Positions 46,221 through 58,583 of a stretch of 64,000 nt of DNA are shown piece by piece. Below the pieces are notes generated by a model. The model was given only the letters and a program-made list of their open reading frames with translations, was not told the DNA's origin and searched no databases. Position 1 is the stretch's first letter. Each line of letters starts with the position of its first letter. Both the position numbers and the translations under genes were made by a program. Source of the DNA: Trichobilharzia regenti (lineage: Eukaryota > Platyhelminthes > Trematoda > Strigeidida > Schistosomatidae); contig OX235270.1 in the NCBI GenBank assembly GCA_944472135.2, positions 87,119,168-87,183,167 of the forward strand. The letters are read 5' to 3'.

Positions 46221-46569
46221 TGACCACGGATTGATATCAGTTAGAGAACTACTGAAAACCGGGGATTACTGGACAGCTGTTTCATTCTTCATGCATGAGG
46301 TCCAACCAGTCAAGTGTGAGGATTTATTTCCCACCAATGACATTAGTTGGTGGTTGTGCTAAATCACGAATTGGTCGAAGTGAGAATTCATGGATCATTG
46401 AATTGGGTCTCACTGACTGAATGGTAAACGAGCTCGCTTTGTAACCGAAAGGTTTTGGGTTTGAACCCCGGTAGGTGCATACTACCGGTGATTCCCAAAT
46501 GTGGATGAAACAGCTGTCGAGTATTGTCTGGTTTTCAATGGTTCTCTAACTGATATCAATCCGTGGTCA
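46221..46569 (+). mobile_element. hammerhead SINE inside exact 29-bp inverted repeats
   Basis: 46290-46569 is a plus-strand unit with leader, tRNA-like head (GGGTCTCACTGACTGAATGG, box B GGTTTGAACCCCG), hammerhead and 3' end. 46221-46287 is the 3' end of a second unit on the minus strand. The outermost 29 bp (46221-46249 and 46541-46569) are exact reverse complements. The 3' end differs from the other copies (GATATCAATCCGTGG in place of GATGTCAGCTCATGATG), so this is a separate subfamily. Confidence 0.8.
46477..46526 (+). ncRNA. hammerhead ribozyme module, decayed
   Basis: ATACTA, core CCGGTGA, stem II TTCC/GGAT, GAAA, CAGCTGTC, GAGTAT. Two core positions differ from CTGANGA. Predicted inactive. 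Confidence 0.6.
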
Positions 46570-46619
46570 AACTTGTGTAAACAAACCTAATCCTTACAAA
46601 CCATCTCTTGAAAATTTAA

Positions 46620-48381
46620 ATAGTCATTTGTAATGAGAGTACGTTATCATTGTCATATGTCTATTGTTTGTTAAACTATTTTCATTTTCAGGTTTTCTCT
46701 TAAAATTTGGCTTCCTATCTTCCTTTATGTTATAAATGATTAATTTTATTCAAGGAGACTGACCACACTTAAACTCATCTTTTTTTTAAAACGGTATAGT
46801 AAAACAGAATCAAAAAAGTTTGGCAGGCGTCCAGTATAATCCAGTATTTTGAATAATCTGCCTCAACTATGAGACCTTCGTTAAATATGCATAACTTACA
46901 GACGAATCTCCATTCACAACAAATTAAATGACAGTCACCATAATCAATTCAGTCTGGTGAAAAACACAATAACTGTGTCATCTGACTTTTTATTAACCAG
47001 TAAATTCTGATTTGAAAAAAATTAATGAAATACATATCAGTGGTTAACAAAAAAGCGTACTGCGACTCCATGATCAACGTCGTTTTCATAAGGTCTATGG
47101 AATGGAATTTTGTGAATTTATTTGGTAATATACTTTTGAGGATACATTACTTTGAACTGTGTACATTTTCATAATAATTTATCTGATAATTTGGGATGGT
47201 GATCATAATACTGACTACTTAATTACTTAATCACTTTAAATTTAGTAGGCTAGACTGTTGACGACTCTTACTTTGAAAAAACACAAACATAAAAACAAAA
47301 CATTCAAAATATTGTGCCTCTTGATGCCAATCATTGAAGTTAATAGTTCACTTAGGACTTAACTGCAAGATTGACTGGTGTAGCAACTAAGAGTATGTGG
47401 ATAATAGTTAAAAAGTTTTATTGTCTATGATTGAATTTTACTGTTAAATTCAATGTTGCAGATTGGCATGACTAGTTTGTGCCTTATGCTCATTAAAATG
47501 AGGCAAAATAATACAGATTTCTAATCACAGAAACTTTTGGTGGCAGTATTTGTACCTATTTCTTTTTTGGAAGTTAGTTGACAAAATAACTACTACAGTT
47601 ATTTGACTACTGCATCTTTTTCGTTTTGTTTTTTTTTTGTAGCAAGATCAGCAAATCTGATATAAAATAACAGATACTTTTATGTAAAATTGTTCAATTG
47701 CACAGAACAGTCAAAAGTCAGTTTTATGCACCACAACTACTTTCCGAAACATGCAGGCCGCTGAATTGTTTGGCTACTTTTTAATACACGGAGAATTTAT
47801 GTTAAGCGAAACTTTAAGTATACACCGCATTTATGTATGCTGTGATGAGTAATGATAAATGTATAGTCAGCAGATCATTTATCAAATATAACAACCTATT
47901 ATAGGCTCTATGACGAAAGATGAAGTTGTTTATTATACTATACAAAAAAAACTATTTGCTGCTAACCTTAGAAAAAACAGCAAGCATTTTAGCTTGGTTC
48001 ATTTAAACAAGGATTCAACTGTTCTTGGACAGGCTCTCGAAGACAGAAGTAAGCTATCAACAGTCTATAAATAGAAAGAATGTCATGTTAGATAACTTGG
48101 CACGCTTACATGCAACAGGCTTTCCTACAGGCAAGATACGATAAACGGATAAAAGTTGTTTTTGATCAGAAAAAAAGTACATTGTTGATTATTACATATA
48201 GTATGATAACACTGTTTGTTTTCTTCGATAAAGTATGACTTTTTCTTCTTCTTAAACAAATAAATATATACTTCTTTAAATGATAAAATTATTGATAAAA
48301 GTGTGAGTAGTATAAAGTTAATACAGTGTCAGTTATTCAGGAAATTAATAATTGCGCATTATTATTATATCCTTTCATTCC
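46620..48381. other. 1.8 kb without a recognised gene
   Basis: AT-rich, no motif recognised. Confidence 0.4.
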
Positions 48382-48645
48382 TAGAGGAACCCAGGGCTTC
48401 AGCTGCGCACCTACATTGCGTTCGATCTTCTGTCAACTTTTTCACCCCACTCCAAGTCTGCCCACATGCTTTCATCTCCTCTTCACATGACCTCTTTCAA
48501 GTCACCCTTGCGCTGACGACCAACTCGCCGCTTCCTTTCCGGGTTCCACTCGAGCAATGGCGTGTCTAGTGATCTCACTTGATGTTTTCCTCAGAGTATG
48601 GCCAATCCATCTCCACTTCTTCCTGCCTATTTGTTTCACAAATTA
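48382..48645 (-). mobile_element. RTE-clade retrotransposon C-terminal fragment
   Basis: On the minus strand this reads KKWRWIGHTLRKTSSEITRH, then SCEEETKACGQTWSGVKKL and AEALGSSRNE across frames. It is the C-terminus of the same RTE type as the 36.6-37.6 kb copy. Only about 260 bp are left, which fits strong 5' truncation. Confidence 0.8.
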
Positions 48646-49218
48646 TTGCGCGTTTCAAGGAGAAAACCTTTATTGTTCATCAATATGCTCTACGTCAAAT
48701 AAATATAAATAAGATAATTGGGGGTAATCATCAGGAATATAAGAAATATAAGTAAGTACACGTTAAGATTAAAAGTCATAGTATACAGTTAGAAGACTAT
48801 TCTCAAATTATGAATAAAGCAAACAGTGGAACTGTTTGTATTTACGATTCATATAAAATATATGAAAAAATCGAAGGTTTTATTACATTTACTTGTTTAA
48901 AATTTCGTTATTAATTTCTTAACAAATCGATGTCAACATGAGAATCATTGAAAAAAAGGGAGCAATGACTTGTAGTGGAGTCATTGATACATGACGCTAC
49001 AGGTTCTTAAAATAAATATCTGCACCGGACACGCTTGTTTCAAGTGATTCATCAACAGATTCTGATTCGTAAAGAATTCTGAACCAAAAAGTAAAGCGTA
49101 TTAAATTTATAGTTTTTTTTCAAAATGTAAAGTATTAGTTGAATTAAAGCCCAGGGATATGAATTAGCAGATAACAACCAAGATGATTACAACAATAACA
49201 ATAAATCCATTCACATGT
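48646..49218. other. No gene recognised
   Basis: AT-rich spacer. Confidence 0.4.
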
Positions 49219-49445
49219 GCGTCACTGACACAGTGGTAGAATGCTCGCCAACGACCCATGTGGTCTAGGGTTTGATCCCCGGCCACTGACGCACTCCTTT
49301 ACCTCGCAAAGCCAGTAATAAGACTAGTAAAGAGCGAAGATTGGGCAACCTAATCCCGTGAAAAAATCAACACCACTGCTACAGAAACTTCAAAGCTCAA
49401 GCTTAAAGAGCTATATTCCACTAAGAACGTACATGAATAAAATAA
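49219..49445 (+). mobile_element. tRNA-headed SINE, family 1
   Basis: Head GCGTCACTGACACAGTGG, box B GGTTTGATCCCCGGCC, body CCTTTACCTCGCAAAGCC, and tail GAGCTATATTCCACTAAGAA. Moderately diverged; no clear target-site duplication. Confidence 0.8.
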
Positions 49446-49739
49446 ATGTTTAAAAAATGCATGTGCATGTAAACCAGCTGCCCAGTTGGGATGAACGTAT
49501 GATTATATCGTGCATACATGTAGGTGTAGAGAGGAAAATAATGGCAGTTTCACAGCAATGAGACATCAGAATGTTTCACTTTAAAATAAATTGTATAACT
49601 GCATTTTACTATGAGATTGGTCACTGCCTCAGTAATGCGTAATGAATGCAACCATTATGTGACCACTGTTCATCAAGTTGTGAGGGGTGAAACTGCTAAA
49701 GACTTCCACACCTTTGAGTGGCACATTATTTGGAATAAA

Positions 49740-51730
49740 CCTAGATATGTGGTTACAAATCCTTCTGCATGTTCGTCTGATGCATGTCCTTTGGCAAGTA
49801 CTTGTAAATTGGTACATACACTTTTAGGTAACACGATACACAGACTTATCAATCTTAGATTGTTTCAATGAGTAATTCATTCGGTAAACTGAGAATAAGT
49901 TGGTAACTTAATACGTCCATCTGAGAGATGCATCTATTCTATTTGTAATCATAAGGAGTTTAAATAGTGCTGCATAACCGACACGTTTTGTGTGAGTTGA
50001 CATTTAACCAGATGAGTTGACCAAGTTTTCTTCAGCGAATAAATAATGTGTATTTTTCGAAAAGATCCTTACCACACACAGAAGTTTGGTTTTACCTCCT
50101 TTCTACAGTTTCAACAGAACTAAGTGCGAAATCACCTACTGGTGATACACAGTTGCGTGCTATAATTTTACACCAGTTGATTGAGAATCCCACTTGCAAT
50201 GATAAGAATGTGACTTTAACAATATAACTCCTAATCTGTGGAATAAAACTGATGATGAATTATTTGATTTTATGAACAGTAATTATCTGTCTGAAAACTG
50301 CGTAAAACCCTTGAAGAAAGCAGTCACAAGGATTCCTCTTGAAATCTAAACTAATTTTCTGTGTTAATCTAGACTGATTTGGTTTGATTATGCAAACTTC
50401 ATTGACAGGTGTATCAGTTTAATTCGTGACGGTCAACAATTAACTGTTGATGCGTCACGTACTTAGTGTCACTGTCATTAAATCAGTGGAACTACCCTAT
50501 CAGTGACTAAGATATTTTAACTGTCTTCACATATAATAGAGCCCGTTTGATTTCCCTGTCTTCTCAGTTGATTGTTTGGTAGTGTGTGCTAATTAACGCT
50601 ATTTTTACTATTAGTGCACAACATGACATGATCACGAATATTCTTCATTGTTTAAGTAGTGCACTACTTTTGTGAATCAGTTTAATTTTCAAACCGTGGG
50701 AAATACTCATCAAGAGATCAGAGGGAAATGCAGTAGAAGCTCAGTAACGATATCTCGACAATTTCATCCTTAAAAGCTTGACAGCTGTATTTGTATGCAT
50801 CATAGGTTTGGACAGTTACAGTTATTCTTTAAACCCAAGTGATAACTAAGAGGGTGAAAGCTGATAGTAATTTTCAACTTGATGTGAGAGTTTGAAGATA
50901 TGAACACAGATTACAAAGGACTTAGAGACAAAATTACACAGGATTAGACAATAGCTGCGTGATATGTAAAGTTGTTTTTAACCAAGACAGGTGCGCACAG
51001 GACAAGTGTGAAAGCAAATTCAACTGGCAGTATTTATAACTGAAGATGGAATGTATGAGAAGAGAAGGAACTAGAACCATGGTAAATGTAGAGGTCGGAT
51101 TAGTTTCTTTTAAACCCATACATGCGGTTTATTCCATACATATGGAGACAGCTTCTGAAGTTCGGCGAAGTCGGAAACTCACTGTGTAGATTTTCGTTCA
51201 CTTTTCGAAATGAATGTGAATGATGAGTCAGTTGAGATTCTGTGATAGATGTTGACGAGGTTTTTATTTACGGCCCTGATAATTGAAACAGTAAGACACC
51301 TTTTCAGCTATTCTGAGTGATTTTCTCTAACGGTGTGAAGGTATGGATGCAGAATGACCTATGTACATAGGTCGGCACGAGCAGGTGGACTGATTGATGT
51401 ATGCATATTTGAATGATCATACGAGGGGTTTGTCCTTCGAGTTGGCTAGAATCAGTGGGCGGTCAGAGGCTTTCGCTCTTAGTGTTGTTACAATAAAAGT
51501 TTTCCTCAGTGAGCTAGAGATTCTCCTCTTTAGAATATGAGCCATTAAATCTCCCGCGGAGTCCAGGTTCATATATTGCGTTTTTGTCACGGAACTGAAT
51601 TTTTGTGTTTTTCGCCTCGGTTTCATGTTCCCTACAAACCATATCAGGATGGCTTTAGGAAGTAAGAAACTAATGATCTGATGAAGAGGTGAAATGATGA
51701 GAGCTGTTCTGCGATTCACAGGTATCCAGC
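49740..51730 (-). mobile_element. Penelope-like element, inverted copy of 22585-24600
   Basis: The minus-strand frame 51758-51417 contains GDLMAHILKRRISSSLRKTF, then IVTTLRAKASDRPLILANSK, the same PLE block as at 22.7 kb. The YIG block and the end of the nuclease (near 51.18 kb) and the long 3' region follow in order. Similarity is very high by eye up to about 49.85 kb and lower beyond. The 3' ends of both copies include the GGTAACACGATACACAGACT-type block. No intact frame. Confidence 0.8.
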
Positions 51731-52289
51731 TACAGAAGTTTGTTAGTTGACCATTCAATAATGATTTTTTTTTAACAGATCTTTTCAGACTTTTATCACT
51801 CTCTTCCTGTCAAATCTACGTCCAGGAATGGAATCTTTGGTTTGTGTTCTAATTCCTCTGTGGATCTATTTGAAGGGTGATCTTTGCTGAGCTCCTTGTT
51901 GTTTCCTCCTTCATAAGTTCATTCTCGAGACATTTCAGCGTTCATGAGGACCGCTTATAGACCGCTTACAATATCTTCGATAACTGCCGGAAGACTGGAT
52001 CTTCAAAAAAGAATGGAATCCAAATTTTCAAATAATATTTCGCTAAGTATGTACTTATTAGGGCTTCAGTGTATATAATTTTACTTGGAAGCACAGGTTA
52101 CACTGTTTCATCATTTGCTTATTGGACTATTCCACAAAGTTATCAAAAGTACGGCTTTAAAGTAGAGGATTAATTTTCTAATATACTGTAATAAAATAAA
52201 GTACTTTTTGGGGAGAAATATGAATGATTCCATTCAAGCGAGCATCTGTCACTGTGGCATCGAACAAAGTATACTGGACAAATTCACCT
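51731..52289. other. No gene recognised
   Basis: AT-rich sequence. Confidence 0.4.
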
Positions 52290-52538
52290 AATTTACTACT
52301 ATTTTTTTTCCTTTAGTTCCCAGTGGAACATAGAGCTTCAAGCTAGTGACTTGAAGTTTCCCTAACAGTGTTTATTTTTACAGGATGGGGTTACTAGCCT
52401 CATGCTCTACCTTTCCTCTTTACCAGCATTATTTCTGGCTTAGAGAGGTAAAGGAATGCGTTGGCCGGGGATCGAACCCCGGACCCTGTGCATGGTCGGC
52501 GAGCGTCTTAACCGCTGTGCCACCAATTTACTACTATT
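52290..52538 (-). mobile_element. tRNA-headed SINE, family 1, with 14-bp target-site duplication
   Basis: Minus strand: TTGGTGGCACAGCGGTTAAG head, box B GGTTCGATCCC, body CCTTTACCTCTCTAAGCC, tail GCTCTATGTTCCACTGGGAA plus an A-rich end. AATTTACTACTATT is duplicated at 52290-52303 and 52525-52538, which sets the element to 52304-52524. Together with the 8.2 kb copy this is the best preserved family-1 member. Confidence 0.9.
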
Positions 52539-52559
52539 CACAGGGTGAAATTGGGTCTC

Positions 52560-54740
52560 AGCAACACATGGCCATTACACACTATTCTCTGAAATATTCG
52601 TTAGCTGGCTGCACCACTCCTCATAATGTTTCGTCTCACTCAGGTGACCGTCCAAAAGAGAACCTTTCATTTCCCATTCTGACTCCACTCGACTACCAAC
52701 CTGGTATGTGACGCCACTTAACAGTTTCCTCAATGTATGAGCGATCCGTTTCTACTTTGTTCTAGCTTACTGTGCTGCCAGAGTTCCTTATCCCTACTCC
52801 CCAGCCATCTGGTCTTCATTATCGAGTGAAGCAGGGAGACGATGGTAAAATTTTGTTGCAACCTGATAGAAATTACTCTAGCGACATGGTCGTTAAGTAT
52901 TTTAACCGTACAGAAGTAGTGATTGGATGCTGCTGTTAGAGTTCCAGATCTTACTCCAAGCACTGAGTTCTGTAAATCTCCGCACTAGTTTCAGAGTAAT
53001 GAACGTCTTTCTTACTTCCCTGATCCTGACGTCGACATACTCATTCACGCTATCTGTAGCTGCAATAATGTGACTCCATTCAATTGATTGGAAAAGGCTA
53101 CCTACTTTAGATTTGATGGCAACTGGCGCCTATTGTTGTTAGTTGAGTTCATTGATCGCCCTTGTCTTCTCTAGGTTCTCCTAAAGTTCTTTCTTCGAGG
53201 TTTATTCTGCCATTGTCTTGGATTCCCCCTGTTTATCTCCTATTTTGTGTGAGGCCATACACAAATCTGCCTTCTAGTCGGCTGCACCAAACTTTTCGTA
53301 GTTCCAAGCACTTTTTCATTACTTTCAAGGGAGTTCAACTGGTACTACTGCTTCCCCGGATTCTAGTAACTTTAAAACTTTAACGACTGTGCTTAACAAA
53401 ACTTGCTGTTCATATTAGTTATATATCTGCTGATGGTATTTACGGAAACGTTGTAGGTGCTGGTCGATTCAAAAACCACTTGAAGTGATAAGCTGAGAGT
53501 TCCTTCAGTTTCCTTAACCATTACCCACAGGCATCATATGCGTTCATCTGTTGCTCGCAAATAGCAGCCTAATAATGTGGTATACCATCGTAAAGGCTCT
53601 TCTACCTGCAGTTCCTACGATATCATAAAAAAGTCTTTTGTCTTTTCTAACGCTATTCTTTAATTCTTTGTTCTATGAGTTATAGACTAAACTCATACTT
53701 CCTTTCCTTTGTGAATCTTTCCAATAGTTCATCAACTGATTCATCACCCTCCTTTTCTCTACCAGGTTTCCCCTGTACGCAGAATAACATTTCTTTCTTA
53801 TGCACTAAATGAATGCCCATACTGGATTCCGTCAAGCAAGCTTATAAAGAGTTCCAGTGATTTTTCATTCAGATCCTTTCGGTGATACTACTCAAAGTTA
53901 CTGAAAACATCCTAATCAGTACAGTGAATGATGAATATGGATTGCGATTGCCATCTATCTCCAGCTTGTTTGGAAACTTTCAACTCGATCTTGAAGGTTC
54001 CTTGTACTAGAAAGTAGTGATCTGGACCTACATCTGCTCCTCTTCTCGATCCTTTCGTGCCCAACAGACCACATCTCCACTCTCTTCAGATTCGGATGAA
54101 GTCTATCTGACTTCTGGTGCGCTCATCTAGTGAAACTCACATCGCCTGTCGCCTCGTGGATACCACCAATCACCAAATCATTAAAAGCGCAGAAGTCTGC
54201 CAACAGTTCTCCGTTCTCATTCATTTCGCCGAGCGAGCGCCTCTCACTCCATAGTGAATTCTCTTCCTGTGTTGTCTGCTCCCAGTTTGGCTGGAATTCA
54301 TATCACTCCTTATGAGTTTGACATCTCCATCCAAGATATTGTCACTACTGCTTGCAGTTATTGTATTTGTAAACGTCTTCCTTCTACTCCTGGTCTCAGT
54401 TGTTTACAGGTGCGCAGCAATGTGTAATTGGAAATCTCCTTCCTTTTGAGACAGCTGAACCTTGCTGTCATCATCTTGGAGGAGAATGGTTCCCATTACG
54501 TGAGAGTTGAAACTTCACTCTTTTGATGACACCATGGTGGCCACACCCTCGGTGTGCTCGTGGTTGTCGTCTGGTTGACCGGAGTAGATTATCGACTTTC
54601 CAGTTAACAATTTCGTGAGTCCACATCCATCTCAGCTGCTGTCACACATTCCTAACACCTGTTCACTATATCTTCCCATTTTTTCCGCAGGCTTGATGGC
54701 GATGAAATCGCATTTGTCTTTGCTTTCTTTAACTTTCTCT
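52560..54740 (-). mobile_element. RTE-clade retrotransposon relic, endonuclease to RT C-terminus
   Basis: The longest RTE relic here, on the minus strand. Near 54.7 kb it reads KESKDKCDFIAIKPAEKMGR. From 54.65 to 54.02 kb it has the endonuclease blocks ESIIYSGQPDD-like, GADNTGRE and MNENGELLADFCAFNDLVIG, then GADVGPDHYFLVQGTFKIEL. Near 53.28 kb it has DLCMASHKIGDKQGESK, the region just after the RT catalytic box. Near 52.8-52.74 kb it has RWLGSRDKELWQHSKLEQ, corresponding to the C-terminal ISNKDLW block. The element shows the expected order of an RTE protein, but stops and shifts are everywhere. The endonuclease part is nearly identical to 5838-6478. Confidence 0.8.
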
Positions 54741-55700
54741 AGAGGAAACTTGTTGGTCAACTAGAATCTTAAAACCTTTTATTAACCAACGTCATCCTTT
54801 CTTCCGATTTCAGCAAATTATAAATTAATTTTTAAATTCTTTCTGTATTTTGAGTCTTTTGGGGGTCAGGGTGGGATCTTTAAGGTTAAGCTGATACGTC
54901 TGTAATTGTATTGGCTAGGATACTAAGATACGATTAAACTGACATAAGTTCTGTTATTATTACGCCATAATCTAAAACTGCAACTACTAAATCTAAATTT
55001 TTCACGTCATTGGCAAAAAAACATTGATTAGAAATAAGCCACATGAAGAGTTACCCAGGTTTAAGTTAAGGAGCCGAAATCATTCTGTTTTTGAAGACAT
55101 TCATTTTTATAACACAGATCAAAGGCTGAATAGCACGTTCAGCCAACATATCATTGTAAGTTTATCATAGTTTGCATGCTGGTGACACAATTTAACTTTC
55201 GTTTAGAACCTTTTGTAGCAGTAAAATCATTTCTTCCCGTTGGACATTTCAGAAGTCATTTATCGAAACAATAACAATGTGAGATTAGGCCAACATTTTC
55301 CCCTTTACGACTGTCTTATGGTACTTAATCAGTTGTTGAAATAGCTGATGAAATGTAACGTACAACATCAATTTCTCGACCTGAATAACTTTTAAGGTAA
55401 ATTATGTTGAATAACATGTAAAGGGAGGAAGATTGCTCAGTTTCTGGAACAGTACCTAAAGGTTTTGAACAATGCAACGTTATTGAAAACCTGAAAAATA
55501 ATTTACCAAATACCATGTAATAACTATGAGGTCAATTACATAGGTCATACAAGGAGATCAGGGTCAACTAGATTACTGGAAAATAAAAATTTAGTTAGAC
55601 CTGGAATAATTGACCCTGGAAAATAGCTCAGCCATTGCATTGCATTCACTTGCATGTAATCAAAAAATAGTGTGTGTGGGACAGGGTGACAGTATTAAAA
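54741..55700. other. No gene recognised
   Basis: AT-rich sequence, short frames only. Confidence 0.4.
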
Positions 55701-55950
55701 AGTAATACAGTTAGGTGGAGAGAGAGGTTGATTACTTAAGCTTTGTTTATCGATTCAGCACCGCACACATGCAATCGAATCGACACAAGGCCTATGCCGG
55801 AAATATGGGAAGTGGCTACAAACAACAAACGGAATTTAGAGAGATACGGAGAAATATACATATAACACAAATTGTGAAAACGTGTGACCAAATTGATATG
55901 ATTATGAATGGCAATAATTTACGCTCGAAACGTCATCCAGTTGCTAATAC
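55701..55950 (+). repeat. dispersed module shared with 21.9-22.1 kb
   Basis: GGTGGAGAGAGAGGTTGATT, TGCCGGAAATATGG and CGAAACGTCATC recur in order near 21.91-22.12 kb. It may be a PLE terminus. The 96-codon frame over it (55715-56005) has no recognisable domain. Confidence 0.55.
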
Positions 55951-56880
55951 TGCATCAATATGTGACATATCAAATAAACTTATGAAAATTTCAATTCACT
56001 GGTGAATATGCAAGGTGAAAAGTGGGACACCTATAGAGTTTCCCATGTATGAACTGACTTCTGAAGCTGTTATGAGAGAGCTAGAAGTAATAACTTTACC
56101 AATATACAAACCTGAAATTTCGATGCATCACATGGATGACACATCCGTGATAATTAGAAGGAAAGACTTGTAAAATAGCCACAACCTAATAAACAAATAT
56201 TCGATGACATTAAATTGACAAGATATGAGGAGTTCGAGTAGAATACTTCAGTTTTCGACATCATGTTCAAATGAAACTAATTAGAAACTCAAGAAAGTCA
56301 ACTCACACAGATCAACTAATTCATTAAAACACCAACAATCATACAGCACACATGACAAGTCATAAATAAAGCCCGGATAGAAAACAGCGCTTCTGCTTTG
56401 TGGAGAAATAAGAAGTATCTTATTTTCCTCTTTCATTAAAGCGGATGTGCACTTCATCCAACGAAAGAACAAAGAAAATTGTCCTATCATATATGAAGAA
56501 CATTTCCAAAATCACTACAAGACCACTGAAACCTTATGGACTATATGTCGCCCACAAACTAATAAAATCCCTTCATTCTTTGTTATCAACAAAAGACAAA
56601 ACTAGTATCTTATACTAGGTAAATTGCAATAACTGCTAAAAGAATTGCATAGGTGAAAGTAGACATCCTCTTCCCCCTTTCTACCCACGAACATAAACTG
56701 GTTATCAAATGACAGCGTACCCATTTTCCGCATCAAAACAGGCTGATAAATGCAGCTATTAATTCGACTGGAAAAACATACTTAGAGAAAGGAAAACCTG
56801 AAAATGCCTAGGAATTTCTACAGGCCTGCAATCAAAAGATACATTGGAGTAAACCAAATTTACCAAAAAAATTAAAAGGA
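55951..56880. other. No gene recognised
   Basis: AT-rich; nothing supported. Confidence 0.4.
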
Positions 56881-57150
56881 AGTCACAAGCACTGAAGGTC
56901 AAATATCAGGTCAATAAGATAATCAGTACTAGTGCAAATGGATGAGAAAAGGAGAAGAACCTCGGAAACAACCAACTATGTTCTAAGTTCAAGGGTGACA
57001 TGGAGGACGTCATGTAAAGAGGAGACGAAAGCATGTGGAAAGACGTGGAGCCAGGTGAAAACGTTGGCAATGAACCAAACGCAATGGAGATGTGAGGCTG
57101 AAGCCCTATGTTCCTCTAGGAACTAAAGGAAAAAATAACAATAATAATAA
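56881..57150 (+). mobile_element. RTE-clade retrotransposon C-terminal fragment
   Basis: The frame 56932-57126 ends with SRVTWRTSCKEETKACGKTW, then SQVKTLAMNQTQWRCEAEAL and CSSRN, the C-terminal signature of the RTE type at 37.5 kb. An ATAATAATAATG tail follows. A 5'-truncated remnant. Confidence 0.8.
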
Positions 57151-57788
57151 TGTTCCAGGTAATCAGAAGAGACTCCCTTCAAACTGGGCAAATGACGTAG
57201 ACTCTAACTTTTGTTCTTTTATTTTTGAAACCTAGAAACATTTGCCACCACCAAAGGCTTACAGAAAAATAATAAAGTTTTTACTGTAATAATGGATTTT
57301 TAGCAAGAACTGTCAGTTTATGTTTGGATTTAGAAAAACAGCCTTTTTATTCAAAGAAGGCTTCATATCTAACTTACAGCCTATTAACTCAATAAAAGAA
57401 AGCAGAGTAGTCTTGGCACTATAATTCAGTGGAGTCACAGCTATGTCCAATTTGTATTCGGTAGTGTGACAAAAATCTCCACATTTCATTGTAAACTCGA
57501 TACATTTCACAGTTAAAAACAAATTTATATTGTGTATTGGTATTAAGAATAAGTAGAACATGATAATTTGTTTCGTTTTTAAGAGGTTTCTGACTCATTA
57601 TTATATCAGTTATCCGGTTAAAAGTTTCTTATCCATTCAAACAACTCCATTAAGAAGAACAGAAACTGTTAATTAAGTGAACACCTTACTAACTAAAAGG
57701 TTTAAAACTATTAATTATCGTACTAGTTCAACTTGTACATTTGCGTATCTGTTAAACTGCAGCTAATGAAATATGTGTATTTTTCTAA

Positions 57789-57826
<38 letters not shown>

Positions 57827-58337
57827 TACACTGAAGCACACGATTTGTTACAGTAACTTTTCTATCAATTAACCACTTTTTCTTATCACACACACGCATA
57901 TTGCAGCTAACAGATCGTTGAGTTTCAACTTTTAACAACTGACAAGTCATTTAGTCATACAGTTTTATCGTCAAATAGATTAAGAATGTTTTAGAATGAT
58001 CGCAGACTAAGCTGTGAAACATCTGAAAGCATCAAGAAATTTAGAAACACTGGTCATCCCCATCTTCGTTAGCCTGAAAATGACTAAAAATAATAAAAAT
58101 CAGTCATTGTAACATTCTCATGAAATCATTGACTTCTTAAGATAATCTCAGCCACATAAAAGACATGGTATGGCCGAGGGTGGGTAGGCTTTGCTCTTCC
58201 TCTCAAATTGTTTTCATGTGTCTGCCACGTAAGTGCAAGCCACTGCTGTCAGGCGATAGGAATGTTCCTCACAAAAGTGAAATGGAGAATGAGAACGTCT
58301 GGAACTTATAATCTGACTGGTAGAAATGTAGGTCTCC
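57151..58337. other. No gene; (AT)15 tract at 57791-57820
   Basis: Unassigned except for the dinucleotide tract. An 82-codon minus frame (57561-57313) has no recognisable domain. Confidence 0.4.
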
Positions 58338-58583
58338 CTATGGTGGCTGGAAACCCCATAACTCCAAACCTGTGGTGTACATGATCTCTGCAATCCGAGA
58401 AAATCGGATGATATATGTACCCATTTCGGTCATCTGTAACCATGGAAAAACTTCCACTTTTTCTGGTGAATCAGGCTTCGAATCAAAGTGCATGAGTTGG
58501 TCTATCAAGACAACCTTGTCCTTCGGTACAGGTGTCCAGGCAGTATATAAACCTTTGCAAAAAGCATATTTCGCGTGGCTCAT
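58338..58583 (-). other. unrecognised 81-codon open frame in a GC-richer island
   Basis: The frame begins MSHAKYAFCKGLYTAWTPVP and ends GLELWGFQPP. Its composition (58.14-58.60 kb) is visibly less AT-rich than its surroundings and it contains few low-complexity runs, unlike the chance frames nearby. I do not recognise the protein. It could be an exon, part of an unrecognised repeat, or chance. No splice context or start context decides between these. Confidence 0.3.

Noticed and set aside
5838..54650. Apparent large palindrome: the endonuclease pair, the family-1 SINEs at 8.2 and 52.3 kb, and the SINE-LINE pair are all roughly symmetric about 30.4-30.7 kb.
   Set aside because: The intervening sequences are not reverse complements, the two SINEs have different target-site duplications, and the PLE pair is centred elsewhere (about 37.2 kb). 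The symmetry looks coincidental.
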